Below, in pieces: positions 27,447-36,159 of a stretch of DNA of 64,000 bases. The DNA is from Lachnospiraceae bacterium. GTDB lineage: Bacteria > Bacillota > Clostridia > Lachnospirales > Lachnospiraceae. Made by a program: the position numbers and the translations under genes. The stretch is taken from positions 28,956 through 92,955 of the forward strand of contig JAAWJI010000010.1 of assembly GCA_022796795.1 (NCBI GenBank). Direction: 5' to 3'. Under the pieces are notes generated by a model. The model was given only the letters and a program-made list of their open reading frames with translations, made no database searches and was not told where the DNA came from. How positions within the stretch are numbered: position 1 is the stretch's first letter; each line of letters opens with the position of its first letter.

Positions 27447-28607
27447 ATGAAGAGGATTGTGATTTTAGGGTCTACGGGTTCTATCGGTACGCAGACGCTG
27501 GATGTGGTCAGAAGCTACAAAGATATTGAGGTGGTGGGCTTAAGCGCCCATGAAAATATTACACTGCTGGAAAAGCAGATTCGGGAGTTTCGTCCCCGGA
27601 TTGTCTCTGTGGGAACCGAAAGCCTGGCCCGGGAGCTGAAGGTGCGGACCGCTGACCTGAATTTGCGGATCGGCTGGGGTATGGACGGGCTTTTGGAGCT
27701 GGCCCAGATGGAGGAGTCGGAAGTTTTGGTGACGGCTGTGGTGGGCATGATCGGGATTCGTCCAACCATTGATGCGATTCGGGCGGGGAAAAATATTGCC
27801 CTGGCGAATAAGGAAACTCTGGTGACGGCCGGGCATCTGATTATGCCTTTGGCACAAGGATGCGGGGTGAAGATTCTTCCTGTGGACAGCGAACACAGCG
27901 CCATTTATCAGGCTCTTCACGGGGAAAATCAAAGAGAGATCAGCAGGCTGCTCATCACCGCCTCCGGGGGGCCCTTCCGGGGAAAGGACCGGGCCTTTTT
28001 GGAGCATGTGACGGTGCAGGATGCCCTAAAGCATCCCAACTGGGCTATGGGCAGAAAGATTACCATAGATTCGGCTACGCTGGTGAATAAAGGGCTGGAG
28101 ATCTTGGAGGCCAGATGGCTCTTTGGGGTAGACATGGACCAGATTGAGGTGGTGGTTCAGCCCAAAAGCATTATTCACTCTATGGTGGAATTCTTGGACG
28201 GTGCGGTGATTGCCCAGATGGGACCGCCGGATATGCGGCTTCCTATTCAGTATGCGCTATTCTTTCCGGAGCGGCGTTATCTGGCAGGAGAACGTCTGGA
28301 TTTCCAAAAGCTTACGGAGCTTACCTTTGAAGTCCCGGATACGGAAACATTTCAGGGGATTCCTCTGGCCATGAAGGCAGCGCGTATTGGCGGTTCGATG
28401 CTGACTGTATTTAACGCGGCCAATGAGCGGGCTGTAGATGCGTTTTTACATGAGAAGATTCGGTTTTTGGACATTTATGCGCTTATTGAAGAGATGATGG
28501 CGATGCATAAAACCATAGAGGCACCTAAGCTTGAGGAAATTTTAGAGGTAGAGCAGGAGACCTATGAGGCGGCGGACAGATGGGTCGCCCACGCAAAAGG
28601 ATGTTAG
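27447..28607 (+). CDS. dxr: 1-Deoxy-D-xylulose 5-phosphate reductoisomerase
   Basis: NADPH enzyme of the MEP isoprenoid pathway, making 2-C-methylerythritol 4-phosphate. 386 residues. Motifs: NADPH site ILGSTGSIGTQTLDV, ALANKETLVTAG, the metal/substrate region PVDSEHSAIYQ and SATLVNKGLE. It feeds the isoprenoid pool used by UppS. Its position, alone after the accessory island and before mraZ, differs from the common cdsA-dxr-rseP order. Confidence 0.97.
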   Translation: MKRIVILGSTGSIGTQTLDVVRSYKDIEVVGLSAHENITLLEKQIREFRPRIVSVGTESLARELKVRTADLNLRIGWGMDGLLELAQMEESEVLVTAVVGMIGIRPTIDAIRAGKNIALANKETLVTAGHLIMPLAQGCGVKILPVDSEHSAIYQALHGENQREISRLLITASGGPFRGKDRAFLEHVTVQDALKHPNWAMGRKITIDSATLVNKGLEILEARWLFGVDMDQIEVVVQPKSIIHSMVEFLDGAVIAQMGPPDMRLPIQYALFFPERRYLAGERLDFQKLTELTFEVPDTETFQGIPLAMKAARIGGSMLTVFNAANERAVDAFLHEKIRFLDIYALIEEMMAMHKTIEAPKLEEILEVEQETYEAADRWVAHAKGC

Positions 28608-28634
28608 CTGCAGTGAGATAAAAGGGATCATACG

Positions 28635-28673
28635 GCGCCCTGTGCTTTGGTAGAAAAGCACAGGACGCTTTTT
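28635..28673 (+). terminator. Terminator after dxr
   Basis: GCG(C)CCTGTGCTT at 28635-28647 pairs with AAGCACAGG(A)CGC at 28656-28668, then TTTTT. Strong. Confidence 0.88.
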
Positions 28674-28713
28674 ACTTTACAGGAAATTGGTGGGATTCTT
28701 TTTGAAAAAGTTC

Positions 28714-28742
28714 TTGATTTTCCCATCAGATTAAGCTATCAT
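28714..28742 (+). promoter_or_regulatory. Promoter of mraZ and the dcw cluster
   Basis: TTGATT 28714-28719, 17-bp spacer, TATCAT 28737-28742. Predicted start of transcription near 28750, immediately before the MraZ boxes. Confidence 0.65.
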
Positions 28743-28751
28743 ATAACCTAT

Positions 28752-28801
28752 AAGTGGTGAAAAGTGGTGAATGGTGGTGCTAAAGGGATGAAAAGTGGTG
28801 G
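28752..28801 (+). promoter_or_regulatory. MraZ operator: five 10-bp direct repeats
   Basis: Five head-to-tail 10-bp units, consensus AAGTGGTGAA: 28752-28761, 28762-28771, 28772-28781 (TGGTGGTGCT), 28782-28791 (AAAGGGATGA) and 28792-28801. MraZ of other bacteria binds repeated GTG-containing boxes spaced about one helical turn, in front of its own gene. Placement just downstream of the -10 box predicts repression. Confidence 0.8.
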
Positions 28802-28832
28802 ATTCCCGGGGCACAGGCACAGGTGATAGCGT

Positions 28833-29270
28833 ATGTTCAGAGGAGAATACAGCCATAGCGTAGATCCTAAGGGCAGGCTGATCATCCCTTCAAAGTTCCG
28901 GGAGCTTCTGGGCGACGAGTTTATTGTGACGAGGGGACTGGATGGCTGTCTCTTTGTGTATCCGATGAACGAGTGGGAGGAGTTTGAGGGGAAGCTTAAG
29001 AAGCTGCCCCTGACCGACAAAAACGCCCGGGCTTTCGCACGATTCATGACTGCTGGAGCCACTTCCTGCGAGCTGGACAAGCAGGGCAGGATCCTACTGC
29101 CGGCCACCCTGCGCAGGTTTGCCGGAATCGAGAAAGACGTGATACTGGCCGGCCTTTTGAATCATATTGAAATATGGAGCCAGGAGCGGTGGAACGAGAA
29201 CAACAACTACGATGAAATTGATATGGATGATGTGGCGGCACAGCTGACCAGCCTGGGACTGGATATTTAG
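28833..29270 (+). CDS. mraZ: Division/cell wall cluster transcriptional regulator MraZ
   Basis: 145 residues with two SpoVT/AbrB-like halves, each with a D-x-K/Q-G-R motif ([20 protein letters not shown] and [19 protein letters not shown]). It binds the repeated boxes upstream and controls the dcw cluster. Full length. First gene of the cluster, as in most bacteria. Confidence 0.96.
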   Translation: MFRGEYSHSVDPKGRLIIPSKFRELLGDEFIVTRGLDGCLFVYPMNEWEEFEGKLKKLPLTDKNARAFARFMTAGATSCELDKQGRILLPATLRRFAGIEKDVILAGLLNHIEIWSQERWNENNNYDEIDMDDVAAQLTSLGLDI

Positions 29271-29350
29271 GCATTCCGTTTCAAAGGGGCAGAATGTCTG
29301 GAGAGATTCTCAAAAGGCAGAAGCAGAGTTTTGAGCAGAAAGGAAGAAGT

Positions 29351-30286
29351 ATGAGCTTTGCACATGTTTCCGTACTGCTGGAAGAGACAATCGAACAGCT
29401 GAATATCCGGCCGGACGGGATCTATGTGGACGGAACCCTGGGCGGAGGAGGACATTCTCTGGAGATTTGCAGACGTCTGTCAGAAAAAGGGCGGCTGCTG
29501 GGGTTCGATCAGGATGAGGCAGCTATCCAGGCAGCCACAAAGCGTCTGAAGCCCTTCCAGGACCAGGTAACCGTGATCCGCAGCAACTACTGTTATATGA
29601 AGGAGGAGCTGGAGAGATTGGGAATTGGGAAGGTGGATGGGATTCTGCTGGATTTGGGAGTTTCCTCCTATCAGCTGGATACGCCGGAGCGGGGGTTTAC
29701 CTATCGGGAGGACGTGCCTTTGGACATGCGCATGGACCAGCGGCAGACAAGGACAGCCCGGGATGTGGTAAACGAATGCCCGGAGATGGAGCTGTACCGA
29801 ATCATCCGGGATTACGGCGAGGATAAATTTGCAAAAAACATTGCCCGCCATATTGTAAAGGCGAGAGAAGAGAGCCCCATAGAGACTACCGGAGAGCTGG
29901 CAGAGCTGATCCGGGGCGCTATACCGGCAAAGCAGAGGATGACAGGCGGTCATCCGGCCAAGAGAACCTTTCAGGCCATTCGGATTGAATTGAACCGGGA
30001 GCTGGAGGTGCTGCGGGACTCTCTGGATACCATGATAGATTTACTGAATTCGGGGGGAAGGCTTTGTATCATAACCTTCCACTCTTTAGAGGACCGGATC
30101 GTAAAAAACAGCTTTAAGACAAATGAAAATCCCTGTACCTGCCCTTCAACTTTCCCTGTGTGTATTTGTGGCAAAAAACCGAAGGGCAGGGTAGCCACAA
30201 AAAAACCAGTGGCGCCAGGGGAGAAGGAGATGACGGAAAACCCCCGTTCCCGAAGCGCAAAGCTTCGCGTTTTTGAACGTCAATAG
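29351..30286 (+). CDS. rsmH: 16S rRNA (cytosine1402-N4)-methyltransferase
   Basis: SAM-dependent methylation of C1402 in the ribosomal P site. 311 residues. Motifs: [13 protein letters not shown] site [35 protein letters not shown] and the C-terminal [13 protein letters not shown]. Start ATG 29351 after AAAGGAAGAAGT; the open frame up to 29294 is leader. Conserved second gene of the cluster. Confidence 0.96.
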   Translation: MSFAHVSVLLEETIEQLNIRPDGIYVDGTLGGGGHSLEICRRLSEKGRLLGFDQDEAAIQAATKRLKPFQDQVTVIRSNYCYMKEELERLGIGKVDGILLDLGVSSYQLDTPERGFTYREDVPLDMRMDQRQTRTARDVVNECPEMELYRIIRDYGEDKFAKNIARHIVKAREESPIETTGELAELIRGAIPAKQRMTGGHPAKRTFQAIRIELNRELEVLRDSLDTMIDLLNSGGRLCIITFHSLEDRIVKNSFKTNENPCTCPSTFPVCICGKKPKGRVATKKPVAPGEKEMTENPRSRSAKLRVFERQ

Positions 30287-30381
30287 GGGAGAGAGAATAG
30301 GAAAATTAGTTCCAGAAGGATTGGGGACTTGTACAGAGGGCGCGAAGAACTGTTTGTGCAGGTTTATAGGTGAGTGATTAT

Positions 30382-30993
30382 ATGAGAGATAGCAGACATG
30401 TGAGGACAACAAGGAATCAGAGCCAGGGAAGAACCAGAGAAGAGAGCGTGGGCAGAGGCGCCTATGTAGATGGAAATACAGTCCGTAAATTTTCAGTGGT
30501 ACAGATGCCAAAGCAGCCACAACAGCAGCCGGCCAGAGACAGCCGTGTACAGCCAGGAAGACAAAAGCGTCCGGGGAGAGATTCACAGTCCCGAAGACAG
30601 CAGCGGACAACCGTCCGGCAGGGAGTACAGGAAAAGCCCTTTGGTTTTGGATATGTGGTGGTGCTGGCCGTGTGCGCAGCCGTGACCCTGTGGGTTTGCA
30701 CAGGATACCTGAAGATGCAGGCGGAGAATACCCGGAAGGTGAAAAATATAGCGGCCTTGGAAAAGCAGCTGACAGAGCTGAAAACAGAAAACGATGATGA
30801 ATACAATCGTCTCGTAGGCTCTGTGGATTTGAATCAGATCCGGGAAACAGCCATAGAAGAGCTGGGCATGGTATACGCCAATGCGGATCAGGTAGTGCTG
30901 TATGACGGAAAATCCAATGACTATGTGCGCCAGTATCGGGAAATTCCCCAGGAGGAAAGTTCGATCCTGGATGGATTGCTGGGTTCGAAGTAG
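30382..30993 (+). CDS. ftsL: Cell division protein FtsL
   Basis: Bitopic division protein, about 203 residues: a long basic, Gln/Arg-rich cytoplasmic region (about 1-88), one membrane helix (around FGYVVVLAVCAAVTLWVC), then a coiled coil (KNIAALEKQLTELKTENDDE). It forms a complex with FtsQ/DivIB and DivIC at the septum. Assigned mainly from position between rsmH and ftsI and from its topology; sequence of FtsL is poorly conserved. The cytoplasmic part is longer than usual. Confidence 0.8.
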   Translation: MRDSRHVRTTRNQSQGRTREESVGRGAYVDGNTVRKFSVVQMPKQPQQQPARDSRVQPGRQKRPGRDSQSRRQQRTTVRQGVQEKPFGFGYVVVLAVCAAVTLWVCTGYLKMQAENTRKVKNIAALEKQLTELKTENDDEYNRLVGSVDLNQIRETAIEELGMVYANADQVVLYDGKSNDYVRQYREIPQEESSILDGLLGSK

Positions 30994-33171
30994 GTGAGAG
31001 GTTTGGGCAGAAGAAATCGGAAAACCAGAAGAGAACAGATGACCAACAAGATGAAGCGAAAGCTGGCTTTTTTGTTTACCGCCATTGTGCTGGTGCTCAT
31101 CGGAGTCAATGTTCGTTTGGCCTACATCAATAAGACAAATGGAGAGAAGTATACAAAGAAGGTGCTGGCCCAGCAGGATACGGCCAGTACCCTTCTTCCT
31201 TATAAACGGGGAGATATTCTGGACCGGAACGGAACTGTGCTGGCCACCAGCGAGAAGGTATTCAATCTGATCCTGGATCCTAAGGTACTGCTGGAAAATA
31301 AAAGCGACGATGAGAAAAAAGACTGCGTGGAGCCTACGCTGGAGGCTCTGTACACATATTTTGAATTTGATAAGACAGACCCCAGGGAGGTGCTGGCTGA
31401 AAAGGCGTCTTCCAGCTATGTGCCCCTCATAAAGGAGCTGACCAAGGACCAGATCGCTGGATTCCGGGAGCTTATGGAGGATGAGGAGACCGGTGGGAAG
31501 ATTAAGGGTGTGTGGTTCGAGGAGACATATATTCGTAAATACCCCTACGATTCCTTGGCATGCAATGTGATCGGTTATACGGTCAGCGGCAATCAGGGGC
31601 AGACTGGCATTGAGCAGGAATACAGCTCTGTGCTCAATGGAACCAACGGCCGCAGCTACAATTATCTGAACGAGGATCTGGATCAGGCTAAAAGCGTTAA
31701 GGCGGCTACGGACGGAAATTCTGTGGTGTCCACTATTGATCTGACCCTGCAGCAGATTGTGGAAAAATATATTGACAAATTTGTGGAGGATTATACAGAT
31801 AAATATGTGGAGGGACCGGCAGCCAAGCGCATTGGGGTTCTCATGATGAATCCTCAGAATGGGGAGATTTACGCCATGGCCAGCGATGTGGATTACAATT
31901 TGAATGATCCCTACGATCTGGTTGCAAATGGCTACTGCACCCAGGAGGAAGTGGATGCCATGAAGGCCCTAGATGAGGATGATGATGGCACCAGAGAGCT
32001 GGATACCCTGAACCAGATGTGGAGAAACTTCTGTATCAGCGATGGTTTTGAACCGGGCTCCACCATGAAGCCCATGACGGTGGCAGGCGCCCTGGAATCT
32101 GGGGTGCTGGACGGCTCAGAGACCTTTCTCTGCAACGGCTATCAGAGCTTTCCCGGTGATATAGAGATTGCCTGCAATAAAAAATTGGGGCACGGCATCA
32201 TTACCCTGGAGGGATCCCTCATGTTCTCCTGCAATGACGCGCTCATGCAGATTGCGGCCATGGAGGGATATGAAACCTATTACAAGTATCAGAGTATTTT
32301 TAACTTCGGCCTGAAGACCAATATTGACTTGCCTGGAGAGACCAACAATGCGTCCACCGTATATACGGCGACCACCACAGGACCTACAGAGCTGGCAACC
32401 AATTCTTTTGGACAGGGGTTTAACACCACCATGATTCAGTTGGCCTCCGCTTTTTCCTCTGTGATAAACGGCGGATATTATTACAAGCCTCATGTGGTGA
32501 GGCAGGTGTTGGATCCCAACGGCGGAACCGTGCAGAATATTAACGGGACGTTGGTCAAGCAGACCATTTCCGCCAAAACCTCGGCAAGTATGCGCCAGTA
32601 CCTGTACAATACCATGTACGGTCCCATGGATGGAAACGGCAACAATGCCACAGGGCGCAAGGCCCGGGTGGCCGGATATGCCATGGGAGGGAAGACGGGA
32701 ACCGGAGAAAAAATTCCCCGGTCAGACCGAAAATACCTGGTATCCTTTATTGGCTTTGCCCCTGTGGACAATCCCCAGGTGGTCTGCTATGTGGTGGTGG
32801 ATGAGCCAAATGCCGGCTCCTCCAAGGAACAGGCCAATTCTTCCTATGCCCAGGAGATTTTCAAAAATATCATGAAGGAGGCTATGCCCTACCTGAATAT
32901 TTATCCCACCGAGGCCATTCCCGAGGATATGAGAGAGGAAGTAGAGGCCGAGGAGGCTGCGCAGAATCCACCGGAAGATCTGGAGGACCCAGAGGAAGAG
33001 GAGGAAGAACCGATTCCCGAGGGAAATCTGGTGGATCCCCAGACTGGGGAAACCGTGGAGATGCCAAAGGCAGACGAGGTAAGCACAGAAGAGCCGGATG
33101 TGCCAGACGGCGTGGGCGACGGCCTTTTGACGGGAGTCATTGATACATCTCTGGACGATAATGCGCCCTGA
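30994..33171 (+). CDS. ftsI: Division-specific class B penicillin-binding protein (transpeptidase)
   Basis: Septal peptidoglycan transpeptidase, 725 residues: basic N-terminus, one membrane helix (about 30-50), dimerisation domain, and a penicillin-binding domain with PGSTMK (active-site Ser), SCN and GKTGTGE. No PASTA domain; instead a strongly acidic C-terminal tail rich in Glu and Pro (about 650-725). Start could be GTG 30994, TTG 31003 or ATG 31039; GTG is adjacent to the ftsL stop. It is followed by a terminator and then a paralogue. Confidence 0.92.
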   Translation: MRGLGRRNRKTRREQMTNKMKRKLAFLFTAIVLVLIGVNVRLAYINKTNGEKYTKKVLAQQDTASTLLPYKRGDILDRNGTVLATSEKVFNLILDPKVLLENKSDDEKKDCVEPTLEALYTYFEFDKTDPREVLAEKASSSYVPLIKELTKDQIAGFRELMEDEETGGKIKGVWFEETYIRKYPYDSLACNVIGYTVSGNQGQTGIEQEYSSVLNGTNGRSYNYLNEDLDQAKSVKAATDGNSVVSTIDLTLQQIVEKYIDKFVEDYTDKYVEGPAAKRIGVLMMNPQNGEIYAMASDVDYNLNDPYDLVANGYCTQEEVDAMKALDEDDDGTRELDTLNQMWRNFCISDGFEPGSTMKPMTVAGALESGVLDGSETFLCNGYQSFPGDIEIACNKKLGHGIITLEGSLMFSCNDALMQIAAMEGYETYYKYQSIFNFGLKTNIDLPGETNNASTVYTATTTGPTELATNSFGQGFNTTMIQLASAFSSVINGGYYYKPHVVRQVLDPNGGTVQNINGTLVKQTISAKTSASMRQYLYNTMYGPMDGNGNNATGRKARVAGYAMGGKTGTGEKIPRSDRKYLVSFIGFAPVDNPQVVCYVVVDEPNAGSSKEQANSSYAQEIFKNIMKEAMPYLNIYPTEAIPEDMREEVEAEEAAQNPPEDLEDPEEEEEEPIPEGNLVDPQTGETVEMPKADEVSTEEPDVPDGVGDGLLTGVIDTSLDDNAP

Positions 33172-33193
33172 GGACGAAAGATATGAATAAAAG

Positions 33194-33241
33194 AAAACCC
33201 CTTTTAATAGGTTGTAAAAAGACCTGAAAAAGGGGTTTTTT
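33194..33241 (+). terminator. Terminator that also covers the spoVD ribosome site
   Basis: Perfect 12-bp stem AAAACCCCTTTT (33194-33205) / AAAAGGGGTTTT (33228-33239), with an inner AGGT/ACCT stem, and six T (33236-33241) ending directly at the ATG 33242. The only ribosome-site candidate, AGGGG (33231-33235), lies in the 3' arm. Confidence 0.85.
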
Positions 33242-34987
33242 ATGCGGGAAAAGTGTAAAACCTATAATCGGAAGAAGATGCTGGTGGTATTTTCTGCCTG
33301 CGTATTCATGCTCCTGGTGCTGGCCGGACGCCTGGTCTATCTTATGCTGGTGGAATCCGAGTATTACCAGGAACTGGCGGACGATCTGCATGAGCGGGAG
33401 CGCAGTATAAAGGCTGCCCGGGGCAGGATTATTGACTCCTCCGGCACTGTACTGGCAACCAACCGTACGGTTTGTACGATTTCTGTCATTCACAGTCAGA
33501 TCAAGGATCCGGAGCGGGTCATTGAGGTGCTCTGCAAAGAGCTGGAGCTTTCCGAGGAAACCGTGCGGAAACGGGTGGAGAAGCGCAGTTCCATTGAGCG
33601 GGTAAAAACCAATGTGGAAAAAGAGATTGGCGACCGGATCCGGGCCTATGAGCTGGCAGGGGTGAAGGTGGACGAGGACTTCCGCCGTTATTACCCTTAC
33701 GGGTCCCTGGCCTCCAAGGTACTGGGCTTTACGGGCAGCGACAATCAGGGAATCATTGGCCTGGAGGTAGTCTACGACGAGTATCTCCAGGGCATCAACG
33801 GAACGATTCTCACCCTGACTGACGCTCGGGGCGTGGAGATTGAGGGGGCGCCGGAGGAGCGGGTGGAGCCCGTGGCCGGAAATGATCTGTATGTGAGCCT
33901 GGATTATAATATACAGCTCTACGCCCAGCAGGCGGCCCTGAAGGCCCTGGAGGAAAAGCAGGCCACCTATGTGTCCATTCTGGTCATGAATCCTCAGAAC
34001 GGGGAGATCTACGCCAATGTAAATGTGCCGGAATTCAATCTCAACGATCCGTTTACCCTGCCCTCAGATGTGGATATCACCGGTCTTACGGACCAGCAGA
34101 TCCAGGATCTGCGCAATCAGATGTGGCGCAATCCCAGCGTCAACGACACCTATGAGCCTGGATCCACCTTTAAGGTCATAACGGCTGCCGCAGGCCTGGA
34201 GAAGGGGGTGGTGACTCCAGAGGATACCTTCAGCTGTCCGGGCTTCCGGGTGGTGGATGATCGGAGGATCCGCTGTCATAAGGTAGGAGGGCATGGGAGC
34301 GAGACCTTTGTCCAGGGGGTGATGAACTCTTGCAATCCTGTCTTCATCGATGTGGGCCAGCGCATCGGAGCCGAGGATTTCTACAGCTATTTCCAGCAGT
34401 TTGGCCTCATGTCCAAGACGGGCATTGACATTCCCGGGGAGGCCGGGACCATTATGCATAAGCTTGACAATATTGGCCCGGTGGAACTGGCCACCATGTC
34501 CTTTGGTCAGTCGTTTCAGATTACGCCAGTGCAGCTGGCAACTACCATTAGCTCAATTATAAACGGGGGGAGGCGGGTGACCCCTCATTTTGGGGTGGAG
34601 ATCCGCAGCAGCCAGGGGGAGCTTCTGAAGCGGCTGGATTATGAGGTGGAAACCGGGATTGTCTCAGAGGAGACGTCGGCTACCATGCGCTATATGCTGG
34701 AGCAGGTGGTGGCGGAGGGCGGAGGCAATAAAGCCAGCATTGAGGGCTACCGCATCGGTGGGAAGACGGCCACCTCCCAGACATTGCCCCGGGGAACCAA
34801 CAAATATATTTCTTCTTTTGTAGGGTTTGCACCGGCGGAGGATCCCCAGGTGCTGGCCATGTGCATTATCCACAATCCTCAGGGAATTTATTACGGGGGA
34901 ACCATTGCCGCGCCGGTGATCCGGGGGCTTTTTGAAAATATTCTTCCCTATCTGGGGATTGAAAAGGAAAAAAACATGGTTGATTAA
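33242..34987 (+). CDS. spoVD: Stage V sporulation protein D-like penicillin-binding protein
   Basis: Class B transpeptidase, 581 residues, paralogue of the preceding gene; SpoVD is needed for spore cortex peptidoglycan. One membrane helix (about 14-34), dimerisation domain, transpeptidase domain with PGSTFK, SCN and GGKTATSQ; the third motif is KTA rather than the usual KTG. The second-copy position after ftsI, before mraY, is the usual spoVD place. Called SpoVD by position and by the presence of sporulation genes downstream; a second division PBP cannot be excluded. Confidence 0.82.
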   Translation: MREKCKTYNRKKMLVVFSACVFMLLVLAGRLVYLMLVESEYYQELADDLHERERSIKAARGRIIDSSGTVLATNRTVCTISVIHSQIKDPERVIEVLCKELELSEETVRKRVEKRSSIERVKTNVEKEIGDRIRAYELAGVKVDEDFRRYYPYGSLASKVLGFTGSDNQGIIGLEVVYDEYLQGINGTILTLTDARGVEIEGAPEERVEPVAGNDLYVSLDYNIQLYAQQAALKALEEKQATYVSILVMNPQNGEIYANVNVPEFNLNDPFTLPSDVDITGLTDQQIQDLRNQMWRNPSVNDTYEPGSTFKVITAAAGLEKGVVTPEDTFSCPGFRVVDDRRIRCHKVGGHGSETFVQGVMNSCNPVFIDVGQRIGAEDFYSYFQQFGLMSKTGIDIPGEAGTIMHKLDNIGPVELATMSFGQSFQITPVQLATTISSIINGGRRVTPHFGVEIRSSQGELLKRLDYEVETGIVSEETSATMRYMLEQVVAEGGGNKASIEGYRIGGKTATSQTLPRGTNKYISSFVGFAPAEDPQVLAMCIIHNPQGIYYGGTIAAPVIRGLFENILPYLGIEKEKNMVD

Positions 34988-35062
34988 TGGAAGTAAACGT
35001 GTTATATATGTATGGTAGATTGTAGATGTACGGTAGAACGGTAACGATGAAAGGGAAGAGTT

Positions 35063-36019
35063 ATGAAAGAGACCATGATACTGCCTGTGATTATATCCTT
35101 TGCCATCAGCGTGTTTCTGGGGCCGGTGGTGATTCCCATTTTGCGGAAGCTGAAATTTGGACAGACGGAGCGGACCGAGGGGCCCCAGTCTCATCTGAAG
35201 AAAAACGGCACGCCTACCATGGGAGGCCTGATTATTCTGGCTGCCATAGTGCTGACTTCCCTTTTGTATGTAAAGGAGTATCCTAAGATCATTCCGATTT
35301 TGTTTGTGACCGTAGGGTTTGGTGTGATCGGATTTTTGGATGACTATATTAAAATCGTGCTGCATCGGTCGGAAGGGCTTACGCCCAAGCAGAAAATGCT
35401 GGGACAGATTCTGGTGACGGCTGTGTTTGCCTTTTACTATTACAAGAGCACCGGAGGGGAGATGGCCATGCTGATCCCCTTCTATCCGGGACATTATCTG
35501 CACTTAGGCGCTCTGGCTGTGCCGGTGCTATTTCTGGCTGTAATCGGCACAGTAAACGGTGTGAATTTCACCGACGGACTGGATGGACTGGCCTCTAGTG
35601 TGACGGTGCTGGTGGCCGTATTCTTTACGGTGGTGGCTATGGGTACGAAAAGCGGTATTGAGCCTGTGACCTGCGCGGTGGTGGGAAGCCTCATGGGCTT
35701 TCTGCTGTTTAATGTGTATCCGGCCAGCGTATTTATGGGAGATACGGGCTCCCTGGCCCTGGGCGGCTTTGTGTCTGCCACGGCGTATATGCTGGAGATG
35801 CCTATATTTATTTTGATTGTGGGTCTTATTTACTGGGTGGAGATCCTGTCTGTAATGATTCAGGTAACCTATTTCCGGAAGACAGGAGGAAAGCGGTTTT
35901 TCCGTATGGCGCCCATTCATCATCATTTTGAGCTGGGCGGCTGGTCTGAGACCCGGGTGGTGGCTGTATTTTCCATTGTGACAGCCATTCTGTGTCTGGT
36001 GGGCCTGCTGGCGCTGTAG
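35063..36019 (+). CDS. mraY: Phospho-N-acetylmuramoyl-pentapeptide-transferase
   Basis: Attaches phospho-MurNAc-pentapeptide to the C55 carrier, giving lipid I, at the inner membrane face. 318 residues, about ten helices. Motifs: GFLDDYIKI, NGVNFTDGLDGLASS, MGDTGSLALGG and PIHHHFELGGWSE. GGAAGAG ribosome site upstream. Confidence 0.97.
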   Translation: MKETMILPVIISFAISVFLGPVVIPILRKLKFGQTERTEGPQSHLKKNGTPTMGGLIILAAIVLTSLLYVKEYPKIIPILFVTVGFGVIGFLDDYIKIVLHRSEGLTPKQKMLGQILVTAVFAFYYYKSTGGEMAMLIPFYPGHYLHLGALAVPVLFLAVIGTVNGVNFTDGLDGLASSVTVLVAVFFTVVAMGTKSGIEPVTCAVVGSLMGFLLFNVYPASVFMGDTGSLALGGFVSATAYMLEMPIFILIVGLIYWVEILSVMIQVTYFRKTGGKRFFRMAPIHHHFELGGWSETRVVAVFSIVTAILCLVGLLAL

Positions 36020-36109
36020 GAGGATGGACCGGCGGATAAGGAAAGCAGGAGTTTGAGGAACCCTGTGGGAAGAAAAGCAAAAATAGATGGGAAGAGGAAG
36101 CGTGGAAGA

Positions 36110-36154
36110 ATCTGACAAAACTTTCACCGGTTGTTTGCGCCTCGGAAAGGATTG
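36110..36154 (+). repeat. Leader element shared with lgt, copy 2
   Basis: Upstream of murD, CAAAACTTTCA-CCGG-TTGTTTGCGCCT followed by GGAAAGGA. The lgt copy has AAGC at the four variable bases. The ribosome site of murD is its 3' end. Confidence 0.6.
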
Positions 36155-36159
36155 AAAAA

